Source of the DNA: Methylobacterium mesophilicum SR1.6/6
GTDB lineage: Bacteria > Pseudomonadota > Alphaproteobacteria > Rhizobiales > Beijerinckiaceae
DNA length: 64,000 nt
Direction of reading: 5' to 3'
Assembly: GCF_000364445.2 (NCBI RefSeq)
Contig: NZ_CP043538.1
Span: 3,677,447-3,741,446, forward strand
Below, piece by piece: positions 32,673 through 40,915 of this stretch. The position numbers were made by a program, and so were the translations under genes. The notes beneath the pieces were generated by a model. It saw only the letters and a program-made list of their open reading frames with translations. It made no database searches and had not been told where the DNA came from. Numbering within the stretch: position 1 is the stretch's first letter; each line of letters begins with the position of its first letter.

Positions 32673-32915
32673 CTACTGCTGGTCCTGCAACCACGTTCCC
32701 TCAATCGTGAGCGTGGCTCTGTAGAGCGCGGTGCCGGACTCGTCCCGCACGGTGATGGTGACCGTCTCAGGCTCGGAGGACGGGTGCAAGTCCTTGGCCA
32801 TGTCGGGGAGCGACTGCAGTGCTTCCTTCGAGGCACGGTGCGCATCCGTGAACTCGATGCCATCATCGTCTGTGACGGTCTCGCCGTTGCTCATATCGAA
32901 GAAGTAGCGGGCCAT
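32673..32915 (-). CDS. DUF6894-type small protein
   Basis: 80 residues from ATG 32915: MARYFFDMSNGETVTDDDGI, EFTDAHRASKEALQSLPDMA, then beta strands VTITVRDESGTALYRATLTI. It shares the MxRYFFD-x-NG start, the D-x-x-A-x(n)-L-MA helix and the strand end with the product of 9985-10236. Function unknown in the family. Confidence 0.75.
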   Translation of the reverse strand: MARYFFDMSNGETVTDDDGIEFTDAHRASKEALQSLPDMAKDLHPSSEPETVTITVRDESGTALYRATLTIEGTWLQDQQ

Positions 32916-33041
32916 CAGCGCCTCCGAAGCCGATGCTCGATCAAGCACAATCGCCAGGAGGAGGTTCTATGGGCCTGCTGCGATCGTAGAGCGCACAGAT
33001 CCCGGACGTCCGCACTCGCGTCGCGCGATACCGGGACCGAC

Positions 33042-33770
33042 CTAGAGGCTGAGGTGCAGGTACTGCGGATCGAACTCGGCGACGGCACTGAGGCCTGCCC
33101 AATCGCGGATCTCCAGTCTGCGTGAGCGCAAGCTGATCAGACCGTCCGTGCGCATGGCCTTCAACGTCCGGTTCATATGCACGGAGGTCAGCCCAAGTGC
33201 GTCGGCGAGATCAGGTTGCCGAAGCGGCATCGGCAGGATGTGCTCATCGGCGAGACCAACGGCTTCGAGGCGCAGGTACAGCTCACAGATGAGGTGAGCG
33301 AGCCTCTGGCGTGCATCGCGCCGGCCGAGGCTGGTGATCCAGGTTCGGTGTATCGCAGCGCTAATCAGAGTCTCCCGCCACAGCGCGGCCGCGATGGCGG
33401 GGAAGCCGTTTGCAAGCTCGCGGAGCTTGGCATGCGGCACGAAGGCGACAGTGGCCCGCGTGACGGCCGCGATGCCGAAGTCAGGACGCGGTAGATGGAG
33501 GCACTGCAGATCGGGCAGATCGCCGGGCACGTGGAACGACAGGATCTGACGCCCAGCCTCTGTGAGAAGATGATAGCAGCAGATCCAGCCATCGAGGACG
33601 AGGCAGCACTGCGTGGCCGGATCACCCTCGTGGACGATGTCCCGCTGGGCCTCGACCGTCCAGATCGTCGCCGGCAGATCTCTGAGCGCGTGCTGCTCAG
33701 CTTGGGAGAAGCGCGTGGCACCGCCCAATTTGCGGACTATCAACTCCAACGGGTACCCGGAGGATGGCAT
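33042..33770 (-). CDS. Crp/Fnr-family transcriptional regulator
   Basis: 242 residues. An N-terminal cyclic-nucleotide-binding-like sensor covers ~10-145 (QRDIVHEGDPATQCCLVLDG, HVPGDLPDLQ). The C-terminal winged HTH, ~150-230, has LRQPDLADALGLTSVHMNRT, LKAMRTDGLISLRSRRLEI. No Fnr-type N-terminal Cys cluster is present, so oxygen sensing by FeS is unlikely. This Rhizobiales class is common and of mostly unknown ligand. Standing alone, it is convergent with nothing and transcribed on its own. Confidence 0.88.
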   Translation of the reverse strand: MPSSGYPLELIVRKLGGATRFSQAEQHALRDLPATIWTVEAQRDIVHEGDPATQCCLVLDGWICCYHLLTEAGRQILSFHVPGDLPDLQCLHLPRPDFGIAAVTRATVAFVPHAKLRELANGFPAIAAALWRETLISAAIHRTWITSLGRRDARQRLAHLICELYLRLEAVGLADEHILPMPLRQPDLADALGLTSVHMNRTLKAMRTDGLISLRSRRLEIRDWAGLSAVAEFDPQYLHLSL

Positions 33771-33847
33771 CGCGTCGTATCACCCGTGAGGAGCGAAGAG
33801 CGCTCCTCGCAGCAGACCGCACACAGCGCATCTGGGCCGCGCAAGTA

Positions 33848-34177
33848 CTAATCTATGATATGTTTCGGCTGTGACGGATCGCCATCACCGCGGGTGGTGG
33901 GACGATTGAGCCGGACACGCATGGCCTTACCAGGCTTGAAGGCTATGCTCAGCTTGGTTTCGACGCTGACGACCGCTCCCGTCTTCGGGTTGCGAGCTGT
34001 CCGGCCCTGCAGTTCCTTCGTCGCGAACGAACCGAAGTCCCGCAACTCGACGCGGTCGCCAGATGTCAGCGCCGCAGCAATCTGCGCGAGGATGACAGAG
34101 ACCACCGCCTCCACGTCCTTGGCGTAGAGGTGCGGGTTCTGCTTCGCGATGCGGGTGATGAGCTCAGACCGGATCAT
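33848..34177 (-). CDS. ihfB: Integration host factor subunit beta-type protein
   Basis: 109 residues. The HU/IHF fold is complete: MIRSELITRIAKQNPHLYAK at the N-terminus (IHF-beta type), VELRDFGSFATKELQGRTAR, NPKTGAVVSVETKLSIAFKP, GKAMRVRLNRP. The NP at the tip of the arm is the DNA-kinking proline. The start MIRSELI and the spacing agree with IhfB, but the sequence is divergent, so it may be an accessory paralog rather than the housekeeping copy. Located in an accessory context, consistent with integrase or partition support. Confidence 0.85.
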   Translation of the reverse strand: MIRSELITRIAKQNPHLYAKDVEAVVSVILAQIAAALTSGDRVELRDFGSFATKELQGRTARNPKTGAVVSVETKLSIAFKPGKAMRVRLNRPTTRGDGDPSQPKHIID

Positions 34178-34326
34178 GCGCCAGCGCCGCTCCCTCGTTC
34201 ACCGGCCCGCAGCCGCACTATGGCATATCGAGCCACGGGCCGCGTTGCGCATCGGTTCGCGTCGGTGACGTCGGCCGCTCCTCTGCCCGTAGTTTCATAT
34301 CCGGTCTGAGTCGAGCGGCCGACGCG

Positions 34327-34599
34327 TTACGGCGGGGTCGGACAGGCGGCCATGACGGCGGTGGCCAAGGCTATCCGGAACGCGTTCTCCTGCGGGCCGG
34401 ATCGGTGCGCGACCTGCTCTAGGCTGATCGCCGAAGCGACGATCGCCGCGACATCGAGGCGGTGACCACTGGCGAAGCGGTAGGGGCCAGCCGTTGGGTC
34501 CCGCAGGTAGAAGTCGATCGCCGCGACGATCTCTTGGCTTTTGATGCGGCCGACCTTGCGCAGGTCGGCAACCGTCGGCGGTCCGGCATGCATGGGCAT
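34327..34599 (-). CDS. Small paralogous family, member 3
   Basis: 90 residues from ATG 34599 (ATG 34593 also possible): MHAGPPTVADLRKVGRIKSQ, EIVAAIDFYLRDPTAGPYRF, ASGHRLDVAAIVASAISLEQ, and a GPQENAF block. It matches the gene at 24216-24497 closely and 23142-23408 less closely. Function unknown. Confidence 0.65.
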   Translation of the reverse strand: MPMHAGPPTVADLRKVGRIKSQEIVAAIDFYLRDPTAGPYRFASGHRLDVAAIVASAISLEQVAHRSGPQENAFRIALATAVMAACPTPP

Positions 34600-34666
34600 C
34601 ACCTCACGAAACCGCAGCCTCAACGTGCCGCCTGCGAGACTTCCTGCTGCCGTGGAGCGCTGCTCG

Positions 34667-34921
34667 CTACTCTCGGACCGGCTTCGGTTCCGGTTTGGCG
34701 GCCCGCATCAGGCTTCGGACAACGCGCGGCGGCCGCCCGGCCTTCTGCGCTATTTCCGCCTCCTGTTGCTCGATGAGGTCGCGGGCCGGCTGATCACCGT
34801 CGAGACCGCCCAAGATCTCCATCGGCACGCGCCGGTTCGAGGCGCGACTGCCATCTTCGAAGACGACGTCGAACAGCACGAAGCCTCGATCCTGAGGCAG
34901 TTGCTTCACGCGCTTGGCCAT
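34667..34921 (-). CDS. Hypothetical protein, 84 aa
   Basis: From ATG 34921: MAKRVKQLPQDRGFVLFDVV, FEDGSRASNRRVPMEILGGL, DGDQPARDLIEQQEAEIAQK, basic tail with RAAKPEPKPVRE. A short beta domain (VLFDVVFEDGSRASNRRVP) followed by a helix. I recall close homologs (RxVKEIPKDRGFVLFDV) in Methylobacterium mobile regions, unverified. Function unknown. Confidence 0.62.
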   Translation of the reverse strand: MAKRVKQLPQDRGFVLFDVVFEDGSRASNRRVPMEILGGLDGDQPARDLIEQQEAEIAQKAGRPPRVVRSLMRAAKPEPKPVRE

Positions 34922-34993
34922 GCCGGGCTGATACCGCGGCAAGCTTGGCGGCGCTAGATCGCGCAACTTGCAGGATTGCGCTGAGGATCCGCG

Positions 34994-35530
34994 TCAGCGA
35001 GGCTTCACCTGGCCACCCGGGGCCCAGCCGTGAGTCTGAACCGCCTTGACGATCTTGCCCTGCATCTCGGGCATCACCGACTGCATCCACTGCTGCATGC
35101 CCGTTAGTTGAACCTGGGCGAGTTGCGGCTGGGCTGCCGCGAGGTGCTTGCCGGCCGGCGTCGCATAGAAGGCCGCAATGGCCTGCAGGTCGTCCTTACC
35201 GAGGACCGTAGCGAAGCCGCGAGCCTGGATGTCGAGCAACTCGTCATAGTGCGCGGTCAGGGTCGGTAAGACCACCTCCTGCACCAACACCTGTGCCTTG
35301 TCGGGTTCCTTGATGCCGAGCTGCTGCATCATGCCGACCATCGGCCCAGCCATGGCGCTGAGCGTCGCGGTGCGATCGCCCTGCATCTGCGCGACCGTCT
35401 CCCGCGCGACCTTCACCAGAGCCGGATCCGGCGCGGTCGTCGAAGCAGGCTTCTGAGCCGATTGAGCGAACACGGCGCAAGGCAGCGCAGCTCCGAGGCA
35501 CAGGCCGGCAATAACGGTCGAAAGGCGCAT
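34994..35530 (-). CDS. DUF2059-domain exported protein
   Basis: 178 residues from ATG 35530. Signal peptide MRLSTVIAGLCLGAALPCAV ending AQS. The mature part is helical: ALVKVARETVAQMQGDRTAT, PTLTAHYDELLDIQARGFAT, VLGKDDLQAIAAFYATPAGK. The last fragment (L-AIAAFYATPAGKHLAAAQPQL) is the DUF2059 signature. Function of the family is unknown; periplasmic. GC-rich and typical for this genome. Confidence 0.85.
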   Translation of the reverse strand: MRLSTVIAGLCLGAALPCAVFAQSAQKPASTTAPDPALVKVARETVAQMQGDRTATLSAMAGPMVGMMQQLGIKEPDKAQVLVQEVVLPTLTAHYDELLDIQARGFATVLGKDDLQAIAAFYATPAGKHLAAAQPQLAQVQLTGMQQWMQSVMPEMQGKIVKAVQTHGWAPGGQVKPR

Positions 35531-35790
35531 GAGACGGTCCGCTGCTGTGGGGGCGCGATCCGGCTGTGTCGCAGACCGCTGGTTCAGCAGCATACGGCGG
35601 CATCGATCGATGTCGACCGCTGGGATGCCAAAGTTGACTTAACCGTGCGCCCCGGCCGACATGGACCGTTCCGGCTGCACCCGCCTCGGCGAGTCGCGGC
35701 CGCCATTTAGGAGACCATCGCCGCGAGATAGACCCCGAAAAGCCAACAGCCCCTTCCCGGCAAGGAAGAGGCTGCTGAAAATCCTGGGGC

Positions 35791-35822
35791 CTTGTGGGGC
35801 CGGTGTGACTACCCCCCACAAG
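35791..35822. repeat. Hairpin upstream of HTH gene
   Basis: CTTGTGGGG (35791-35799) is exactly complementary to CCCCACAAG (35814-35822). It lies about 100 bp before ATG 35918. There is no T-run, so it is not an intrinsic terminator; it may be an operator, an mRNA leader structure or part of an origin. Confidence 0.55.
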
Positions 35823-35917
35823 CCATGACCTCCCTCGGGAGTCAAGACGGAACCTGTTTCCGTCAACGGGAAGGCTTTGCCTGGACCCTAGCCGCGGCCC
35901 GAGAGGGACCGGGACCG

Positions 35918-36646
35918 ATGACCTATGCCGAGGAAATCCGCCGACAGGCGGAGACGGCCCCGCGCGCCGCGCTGCCGGCCGTCACAGCTGCGCTCTGGCG
36001 CGCTTATGGGGAAGGGCAAGTGACGGAGGCCGAGGCCGAGTCGCTGTCCGGCCTGATCGAGGCGCGGAGAACGTCAGCTAGTGCACCCTTTGCGGGACAG
36101 AGGTCGAACCCACCGGGAACCAATGCGGCTACGGTTGCCGCCCAGGGTTGCGTAGGATCGCCCAGGAGGGCCGTCGGCTCGCGCCCCCGCACGGATGCCT
36201 CGCTGGAGCGCCGTCGCCGCTGGGCCGCCTCAGGGCGGCTTCCACCGGGGCTAGCGGCCCGGTTCACGCTGGCAGAGCAGGCGGTCCTCGCTCTCGTGGC
36301 CGCCGAGACGGCGCGTCGGAAGGACTGTCGGCTGTCGATCGAGAACATGGCCGCGGTCGCAGGTGTGTGCCGCTCGACCGTCAAGAACGCCATCCGCGAG
36401 GCGCGCCAGCTCGGGCTCCTGACCGTCGAGGAGCGCCAAATCACGGGCTTCCGCAACGACACGAACGTGCTCCGGATCATCAGCCCAGAGTGGCAGGCCT
36501 GGATCCGGCTCGCCCGGAAGCCGGCAAGGCATCACCATGACGGTGACACCCTTGGCGTCAGCAAAGGGGGTACCGTGATGGGATCCCCTCGACGAAGGGA
36601 GGGCCATCACGGCCCCACCTTCCAAGGGGAGGGGTCAAAAGCGTAA
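35918..36646 (+). CDS. Helix-turn-helix replication-type protein
   Basis: 242 residues from ATG 35918. N-terminal helical part MTYAEEIRRQAETAPRAALP, VTAALWRAYGEGQVTEAEAE, SLSGLIEARR. The middle is basic. A winged-helix HTH at ~125-190: TLAEQAVLALVAAETARRKD, LSIENMAAVAGVCRSTVKNA, IREARQLGLLTVEERQITGF. The end is basic and Gly/His-rich. The NTH architecture (EARQLGLLTVEERxxxGxRNxTNVxRIISxEW) is typical of HTH proteins near plasmid or prophage genes in this genus; replication-initiator or regulator role is inferred. Confidence 0.75.
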   Translation: MTYAEEIRRQAETAPRAALPAVTAALWRAYGEGQVTEAEAESLSGLIEARRTSASAPFAGQRSNPPGTNAATVAAQGCVGSPRRAVGSRPRTDASLERRRRWAASGRLPPGLAARFTLAEQAVLALVAAETARRKDCRLSIENMAAVAGVCRSTVKNAIREARQLGLLTVEERQITGFRNDTNVLRIISPEWQAWIRLARKPARHHHDGDTLGVSKGGTVMGSPRRREGHHGPTFQGEGSKA

Positions 36647-36956
36647 CCAGCACGCCTACTGAGGTTCCAGATCTGGGGAAAATGAGGCCAGCGGGACCGA
36701 AAAAGGGCTGCCGAGGGGCGGCGGGCGACCTCGACCGAAGCGACCCCGTGAGAATTCTCGCGGGTGGTAGAACCGGCCGAGCTATGCGGTGAAGGTCTGC
36801 GGGCGATCGGTATGACGAACGTGGAAGCGGCAGACCCACGGCGAAAAGCCAAGGTACTCCCCTGATTGAGGGAGGCCCTACCGATATCCTGTCCCCTATC
36901 ACTGACCGTGGCTGCATAAAGCCGGTCTCACCTGCGCCGAGCGGAGGAGCGATCCG
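36647..36956. other. Intergenic region
   Basis: No gene is supported. A G-rich stretch (GAAAAAGGGCTGCCGAGGG near 36698) and GTGAGAATTCTCGCG near 36747 form local inverted repeats. It separates the HTH gene from the SRPBCC gene on the same strand. Confidence 0.35.
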
Positions 36957-37463
36957 ATGATTTTGCTGCTTCCGGCGCTCGCAGCGCGCTTTGCGCCCTT
37001 CGCGACGGCGGTCTCAATGACGCTGCTGGGGTCGACCGCAAAGCCAACTTTGGAGGTCTCACAGACCCGCATGATCTCGGCCAATCCCGCGGCGGTGTGG
37101 GCAGTCATCGGGGAATTCTGCGACATCCGCCGCTGGCACCGCCAAGCCCGGGCGTGCGCCCTGTTCCACGATGAAGGTCAGATTGGTCGCAATCTCGACC
37201 TACGTGGCATCGGTACTGTCGTTGAAATTCAACTCGACCGCGATGAGGAGGCCATGACGTACAGCTATGGGCTGGTGCATAGCCCGTGGCCAGTAAAGCA
37301 GTACCGTGCGTCACTCACCGTCACTCCAGCAGCAGACGGAACGGTTGTGATTTGGCGGGCTACCTTTCGTTTGGAGGACGCTTGCGATGAAGGAGCAGTA
37401 GCTCGCATTGAGGACTTATTCAGGAGCGGCCTCGGCGATATCGCCCATGAGGTTGCCCGGTAG
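36957..37463 (+). CDS. SRPBCC-family (polyketide cyclase type) exported protein
   Basis: 168 residues. A hydrophobic signal-like start (MILLLPALAARFAPFATAVS) precedes an SRPBCC fold: ISANPAAVWAVIGEFCDIRR, WHRQARACALFHDEGQIGRN, TVVEIQLDRDEEAMTYSYGL, PVKQYRASLTVTPAADGTVV. The polyketide_cyc2 subclass binds small hydrophobic ligands. GGAGG lies nine bases before the ATG. Possibly periplasmic; no partner known. Confidence 0.82.
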   Translation: MILLLPALAARFAPFATAVSMTLLGSTAKPTLEVSQTRMISANPAAVWAVIGEFCDIRRWHRQARACALFHDEGQIGRNLDLRGIGTVVEIQLDRDEEAMTYSYGLVHSPWPVKQYRASLTVTPAADGTVVIWRATFRLEDACDEGAVARIEDLFRSGLGDIAHEVAR

Positions 37464-37489
37464 TCGAGCCGATCCTGCGATCCGCCCAT

Positions 37490-38650
37490 TCACATTGGCT
37501 TCGCTGCGACGGGCGGCGTGGACAGCAGCAGCTTGACCAGATCCTTCTGCCGTTTCGCCCCCGTCTTGGCGAAGAGGCTCTTCAGATGGGTCCGCACCGT
37601 CGAGGGTGCGATGCCGTAGCGCTTGGCGATGTCAGCCGGCGAGGCGTCGTCGGCAAGCCCGAGCAGAACACGTAGTTCGGCGCCAGTGAGGCCATAGGCT
37701 CGTCCCAGCAACTCAATCGCGTGCGGACCGCACGGGTTGCTCTGCACGAACAAGGCGACTCTGGCTTGCCCAGGCGCAGTGATGCGGCGCCGGCCCCTAT
37801 TAAGTGGCAGAGCCGAGACGACCGCGTTTCCTCCGCCGCGTCTCGCCAGGGTGACGGTTCCGCCTGCCTCCGTGGCGAGCATGGCGCGGAAGGCGGGGGA
37901 CACAGTTCTGTCCCACGGCTCGACGAGCCCAACCCGGGAGAGCAGCAAATCCTCACGCGCCAGCGCAGCCCGTCCAGCTGCATTGCTATGGACGAGACGG
38001 CCATCAGCGCCGAGTACCAGCACGGCGGTCGTGAGTGCGTCGAGCGTGGCCGCCAGATCATCGCGCTCAAGGGTCTTGTGATCGATCAGGTCGGCGATGG
38101 TGATCGCGCGGCGGATGTGCGGCGCCAGCAGGGCCATGCGGGCCTGTTCCTCGGCGTTGTAAGGGCCGCCTTTCTCGCCGCGGGTGACGCCGATGAACGC
38201 CAAGCGTGCCTGGTTCTTGATGAGTGCGGTCAGCAGTACATAGCGGAAGCCCTGAGGGACGGCCCACTCGCGGTAGATGCGGCTCTGCAGCAGCTCCTCT
38301 TCGGCAGCGAGTTCCTCGGACGTCGCCGGCTGATCAACCGGGTGCAGGAGGAGGCTGTGGGCGAACACGTCGCAGCCTTGGTAACACTCGCGGTAGAGCG
38401 TTTGGTAGTGATCTGAGATGCCGACGTGCACGAGCGTTCGTTCAGCGCCCGTGACGAAGTCCATGACGTTGAGCGTTCCAGCCATGCTGTCGTGGGCGGC
38501 TGCGATCTCCTCCAGCGTGCTCTGCCAGAGGGTGGGATCGATCGCGCAGTCGTAGATCGACTCGATCAGACGCGATAAGAGAGCCGCTTCCATCGCATTT
38601 GCCCATCGGGTGTGCAATTCAGGAGCGCCGATCGCTTCAGAATGCAGCAT
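37490..38650 (-). CDS. LuxR-type transcriptional regulator
   Basis: 386 residues. The N-terminal two-thirds form a sensor with a PAS-like region (LDALTTAVLVLGADGRLVHS, NAAGRAALAREDLLL) preceded by a helical linker; the type is common in alphaproteobacteria. The C-terminal LuxR HTH spans ~325-380: YGLTGAELRVLLGLADDASP, ADIAKRYGIAPSTVRTHLKS, LFAKTGAKRQKDLVKLLL. The ligand is unknown. The gene stands alone and ends 27 bp from the convergent SRPBCC gene. Confidence 0.9.
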   Translation of the reverse strand: MLHSEAIGAPELHTRWANAMEAALLSRLIESIYDCAIDPTLWQSTLEEIAAAHDSMAGTLNVMDFVTGAERTLVHVGISDHYQTLYRECYQGCDVFAHSLLLHPVDQPATSEELAAEEELLQSRIYREWAVPQGFRYVLLTALIKNQARLAFIGVTRGEKGGPYNAEEQARMALLAPHIRRAITIADLIDHKTLERDDLAATLDALTTAVLVLGADGRLVHSNAAGRAALAREDLLLSRVGLVEPWDRTVSPAFRAMLATEAGGTVTLARRGGGNAVVSALPLNRGRRRITAPGQARVALFVQSNPCGPHAIELLGRAYGLTGAELRVLLGLADDASPADIAKRYGIAPSTVRTHLKSLFAKTGAKRQKDLVKLLLSTPPVAAKPM

Positions 38651-38836
38651 TCGTTGAAATAGATAGTGGCATGAGAAGATAATTTCTCAACGAAAACAAT
38701 CCACATTCGAATGAATGATCGGACCTACCCGTTTTGGGGGAGGCGGCGCGCCGCGAATGCTGATCCACTCCGAGATGGGGCTGATCGTTGGTAGCCATCC
38801 GGCTACTGGGGCTCCGCTTGAAACCGGAGATTGGCC

Positions 38837-39022
38837 ATGCGGATCGCGATGCTCTTCACCGCCGGTTTTGCCCTCGCAGCCACCGCCTTCGTGGCAACCA
38901 TGCTGGTTTCACCGCCCGTGACGGAGGCATCCGTTAAAGCACCTGTATCAAGGACGGAAGCCATCACCATCTGCGAGTACCTGCCGACAGGCGACGTCGC
39001 GAACTGCACGATCCAGAACTGA
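38837..39022 (+). CDS. Small secreted protein, 61 aa
   Basis: MRIAMLFTAGFALAATAFVA is a signal sequence or single helix; the mature end is APVSRTEAITICEYLPTGDV then CTIQN with two cysteines. ATG 38831 six bases upstream is an alternative. It lies 21 bp before the CidA-type gene and may share its transcript. Function unknown. Confidence 0.55.
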   Translation: MRIAMLFTAGFALAATAFVATMLVSPPVTEASVKAPVSRTEAITICEYLPTGDVANCTIQN

Positions 39023-39043
39023 CCGATCACGGCCCCAGCCCCG

Positions 39044-39436
39044 ATGCTTGAGGCTATTGCACGCGTGATCGTTTGGTTGGGATTGGGCGAGGTCCTGACG
39101 CGGCTCGGTCTCGTCCCCGTGCCCGGGCCGGTGATAGGGCTCGTGCTGCTCTACTTCGAACTGCTCTGGCACCGGAACCTGCCCGACGATCTCGGCCGGC
39201 TGGCGGATTGCATGCTCGCGCTCTTCGGCCTGCTCTTCGTTCCCGCCGGCGTCGGCGTCGTCGCCCACGCCGACGTCCTGCAGGCCGAACTCCTGCCCAT
39301 CGTCGCGGCCATCGTCGGCGGCACTATCGTCACCCTACTGGCGACGGTCGCGGCGCTCGTACTTGCTCGCTCATGGACAAGACGTCTTGAGCCGCCGGAT
39401 CGCGGCCCTCTCGGGGAGGCGGACCTCCATGCCTGA
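39044..39436 (+). CDS. CidA/LrgA-family membrane protein
   Basis: 130 residues with four predicted helices: VIVWLGLGEVLTRLGLVPVP, GPVIGLVLLYFELLW, LFGLLFVPAGVGVVAHADVL, LPIVAAIVGGTIVTLLATVA. The PGPVIGLVLL and FVPAGVGV motifs are the family signature. Holin-like proteins of this family affect murein hydrolase export and cell lysis in Gram-positives; in alphaproteobacteria they have also been tied to small-molecule transport. It overlaps lrgB by 8 bp. Confidence 0.88.
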   Translation: MLEAIARVIVWLGLGEVLTRLGLVPVPGPVIGLVLLYFELLWHRNLPDDLGRLADCMLALFGLLFVPAGVGVVAHADVLQAELLPIVAAIVGGTIVTLLATVAALVLARSWTRRLEPPDRGPLGEADLHA

Positions 39437-40139
39437 CGCCCGCGCCTGGGCCAGTCTGCCCGAGCAGCCGATCCTGGAGGTCGGCATCACCGTGCTCGCC
39501 TTCCTGTCGGCGGTCCGCTTGGCGCGCTGGAGCGGCAACAACCCGTTCCTCAACCCGACGCTGATCGCGATCGTCCTAGTGGTGATCGTGCTCGACGCCA
39601 CGGGCATCAGCTACACGACGTACCTGCGCGGAGCAGGGTTCATCCAGTTCCTGCTCGCACCCACCGTCGTGTTGTTGGCGGTCCCGCTGTACCGGCAGAC
39701 GACGCTGATCCGTGCCTCGGGTGGCCTGATCGCTGCAGCACTCTTTGTTGGCCTGCCGACGGGCGCCTTGAGTGCGGTCGGCATCGCCTGGGCGCTCGGC
39801 GCGAGCAGGATCACGCTCCTGTCACTCGCGCCGAAAAGCGTCACGACCGGCATCGCGGTCGGGATCTCGGAGTCGATCGGCGGCGTCCCAGCCCTGACCG
39901 CCGTTCTGGTGATCAGCACGGGCATTACCGGCGCCATAGCCGGTCCGGCGATCCAACGCTGGCTGCATGTGGAGGACGATCGCATCACGGGCCTGGCGAT
40001 CGGCATCGCCGGCCACGGCATCGGCACCGCGCGGGCGCTGCAGATCAGCGAGGTCGCAGGCGCCTTCGCGGGCCTCGGCATGAGCCTGAATGGCGTCCTG
40101 ACCGGCGTGCTCCTGCCGCTCGCCATGAGGGGACTCTGA
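39429..40139 (+). CDS. lrgB: LrgB/CidB-family membrane protein
   Basis: 236 residues from ATG 39429. Six to seven helices; LAPTVVLLAVPLYRQ, SLAPKSVTTGIAVGISESIG, GGVPALTAVLVISTGITGAI and GHGIGTARAL are diagnostic LrgB motifs. It pairs with the CidA/LrgA gene immediately upstream as the classical two-component holin-like system. Start is fixed by the overlap with the previous stop (39429-39436). Confidence 0.92.
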   Translation: MPDARAWASLPEQPILEVGITVLAFLSAVRLARWSGNNPFLNPTLIAIVLVVIVLDATGISYTTYLRGAGFIQFLLAPTVVLLAVPLYRQTTLIRASGGLIAAALFVGLPTGALSAVGIAWALGASRITLLSLAPKSVTTGIAVGISESIGGVPALTAVLVISTGITGAIAGPAIQRWLHVEDDRITGLAIGIAGHGIGTARALQISEVAGAFAGLGMSLNGVLTGVLLPLAMRGL

Positions 40140-40295
40140 TAACCCACGATCCTGGGGGTCACGGCGGCCTTCGCGATGAAACGCTGGACCGACGCATCGC
40201 TGATCAAACCACGTCGGACTCCGGTTTCTGCTTACTCCGGTCGACCCTCCTCTCGACCTGCCCTTTTGCGACCCCTCAACGATCGGAGCATCCGA

Positions 40296-40514
40296 GTGAC
40301 CACGAGCTTGATCGCACCCGCTGCACAGGTCTGTGCCTTCGCGCTGGGCTGCGCAGTGATCCACGCCGTCCGTGCCCACGCCCTGGCCCTCTCGCGCGTG
40401 CTCGCCGCCACGGCACTCGTGACGGCCGTGCTGGTCCTGCTGGGCGCCTCCCTGGCGTGCGCCCCGGACGACGAGATGAGCCTGGACGACATCACCACCT
40501 ACAACGCCGCCTGA
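40296..40514 (+). CDS. Small two-helix membrane protein
   Basis: 72 residues from GTG 40296 with GGAG eight bases upstream. Two hydrophobic stretches: APAAQVCAFALGCAVIHAVR and VLAATALVTAVLVLLGASLA, then an acidic end (CAPDDEMSLDDITTYNAA). The first of three small genes following the LrgAB pair on the same strand; function unknown. Confidence 0.6.
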   Translation: MTTSLIAPAAQVCAFALGCAVIHAVRAHALALSRVLAATALVTAVLVLLGASLACAPDDEMSLDDITTYNAA

Positions 40515-40538
40515 TCGTCGGCATCTGGAGGAGTCGAG

Positions 40539-40700
40539 ATGACCTTCGGTCTGAGCCTGTTCGCTCTCTGCGGCGGCGTCGCGCTGGCGACCGAAGCCAG
40601 GCATCGGCCCAGAGCTCGTGGGGTCCTAGAGAGTTTGGCGGGCAGCCTGATCGTCTGCGGTCTCGCACTGCTTGGTGTGGGGCTGCCGCTATTCCGGTGA
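40539..40700 (+). CDS. Small membrane protein, 53 aa
   Basis: MTFGLSLFALCGGVALATEA, a basic turn (RHRPRARG), and a second helix LAGSLIVCGLALLGVGLPLF. A strong GGAGGAG lies six bases before the ATG. It starts 24 bp after the previous gene and ends 17 bp before the next, so the three form a small operon. Confidence 0.65.
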   Translation: MTFGLSLFALCGGVALATEARHRPRARGVLESLAGSLIVCGLALLGVGLPLFR

Positions 40701-40717
40701 TCTATCAGGAGGTGCCA

Positions 40718-40900
40718 ATGCGCTTTGCCATGATTACAGCCGTTCTCCTGACCGTTTCACTCACGTCGCGGGCCGAAGAGGCCTCGACGGCGCTGACGGC
40801 ATCATGCGCACAAGCCACGTCCAGCCTTGAGCGCCATGATCTCGGATGCCCCGACGACGACGTGCTGCAGCCTTCGCCTGACAACGACCTGTCCGACTGA
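40718..40900 (+). CDS. Small secreted protein
   Basis: 60 residues with signal peptide MRFAMITAVLLTVSLTSRAE. The mature part has Cys at TASCAQ and LGCPDD, with an acidic end (DDDVLQPSPDNDLSD). AGGAGGTG lies five bases before the ATG. Third gene of the small operon. Unknown role. Confidence 0.65.
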   Translation: MRFAMITAVLLTVSLTSRAEEASTALTASCAQATSSLERHDLGCPDDDVLQPSPDNDLSD

Positions 40901-40915
40901 CCCTGCAACCAGTCC

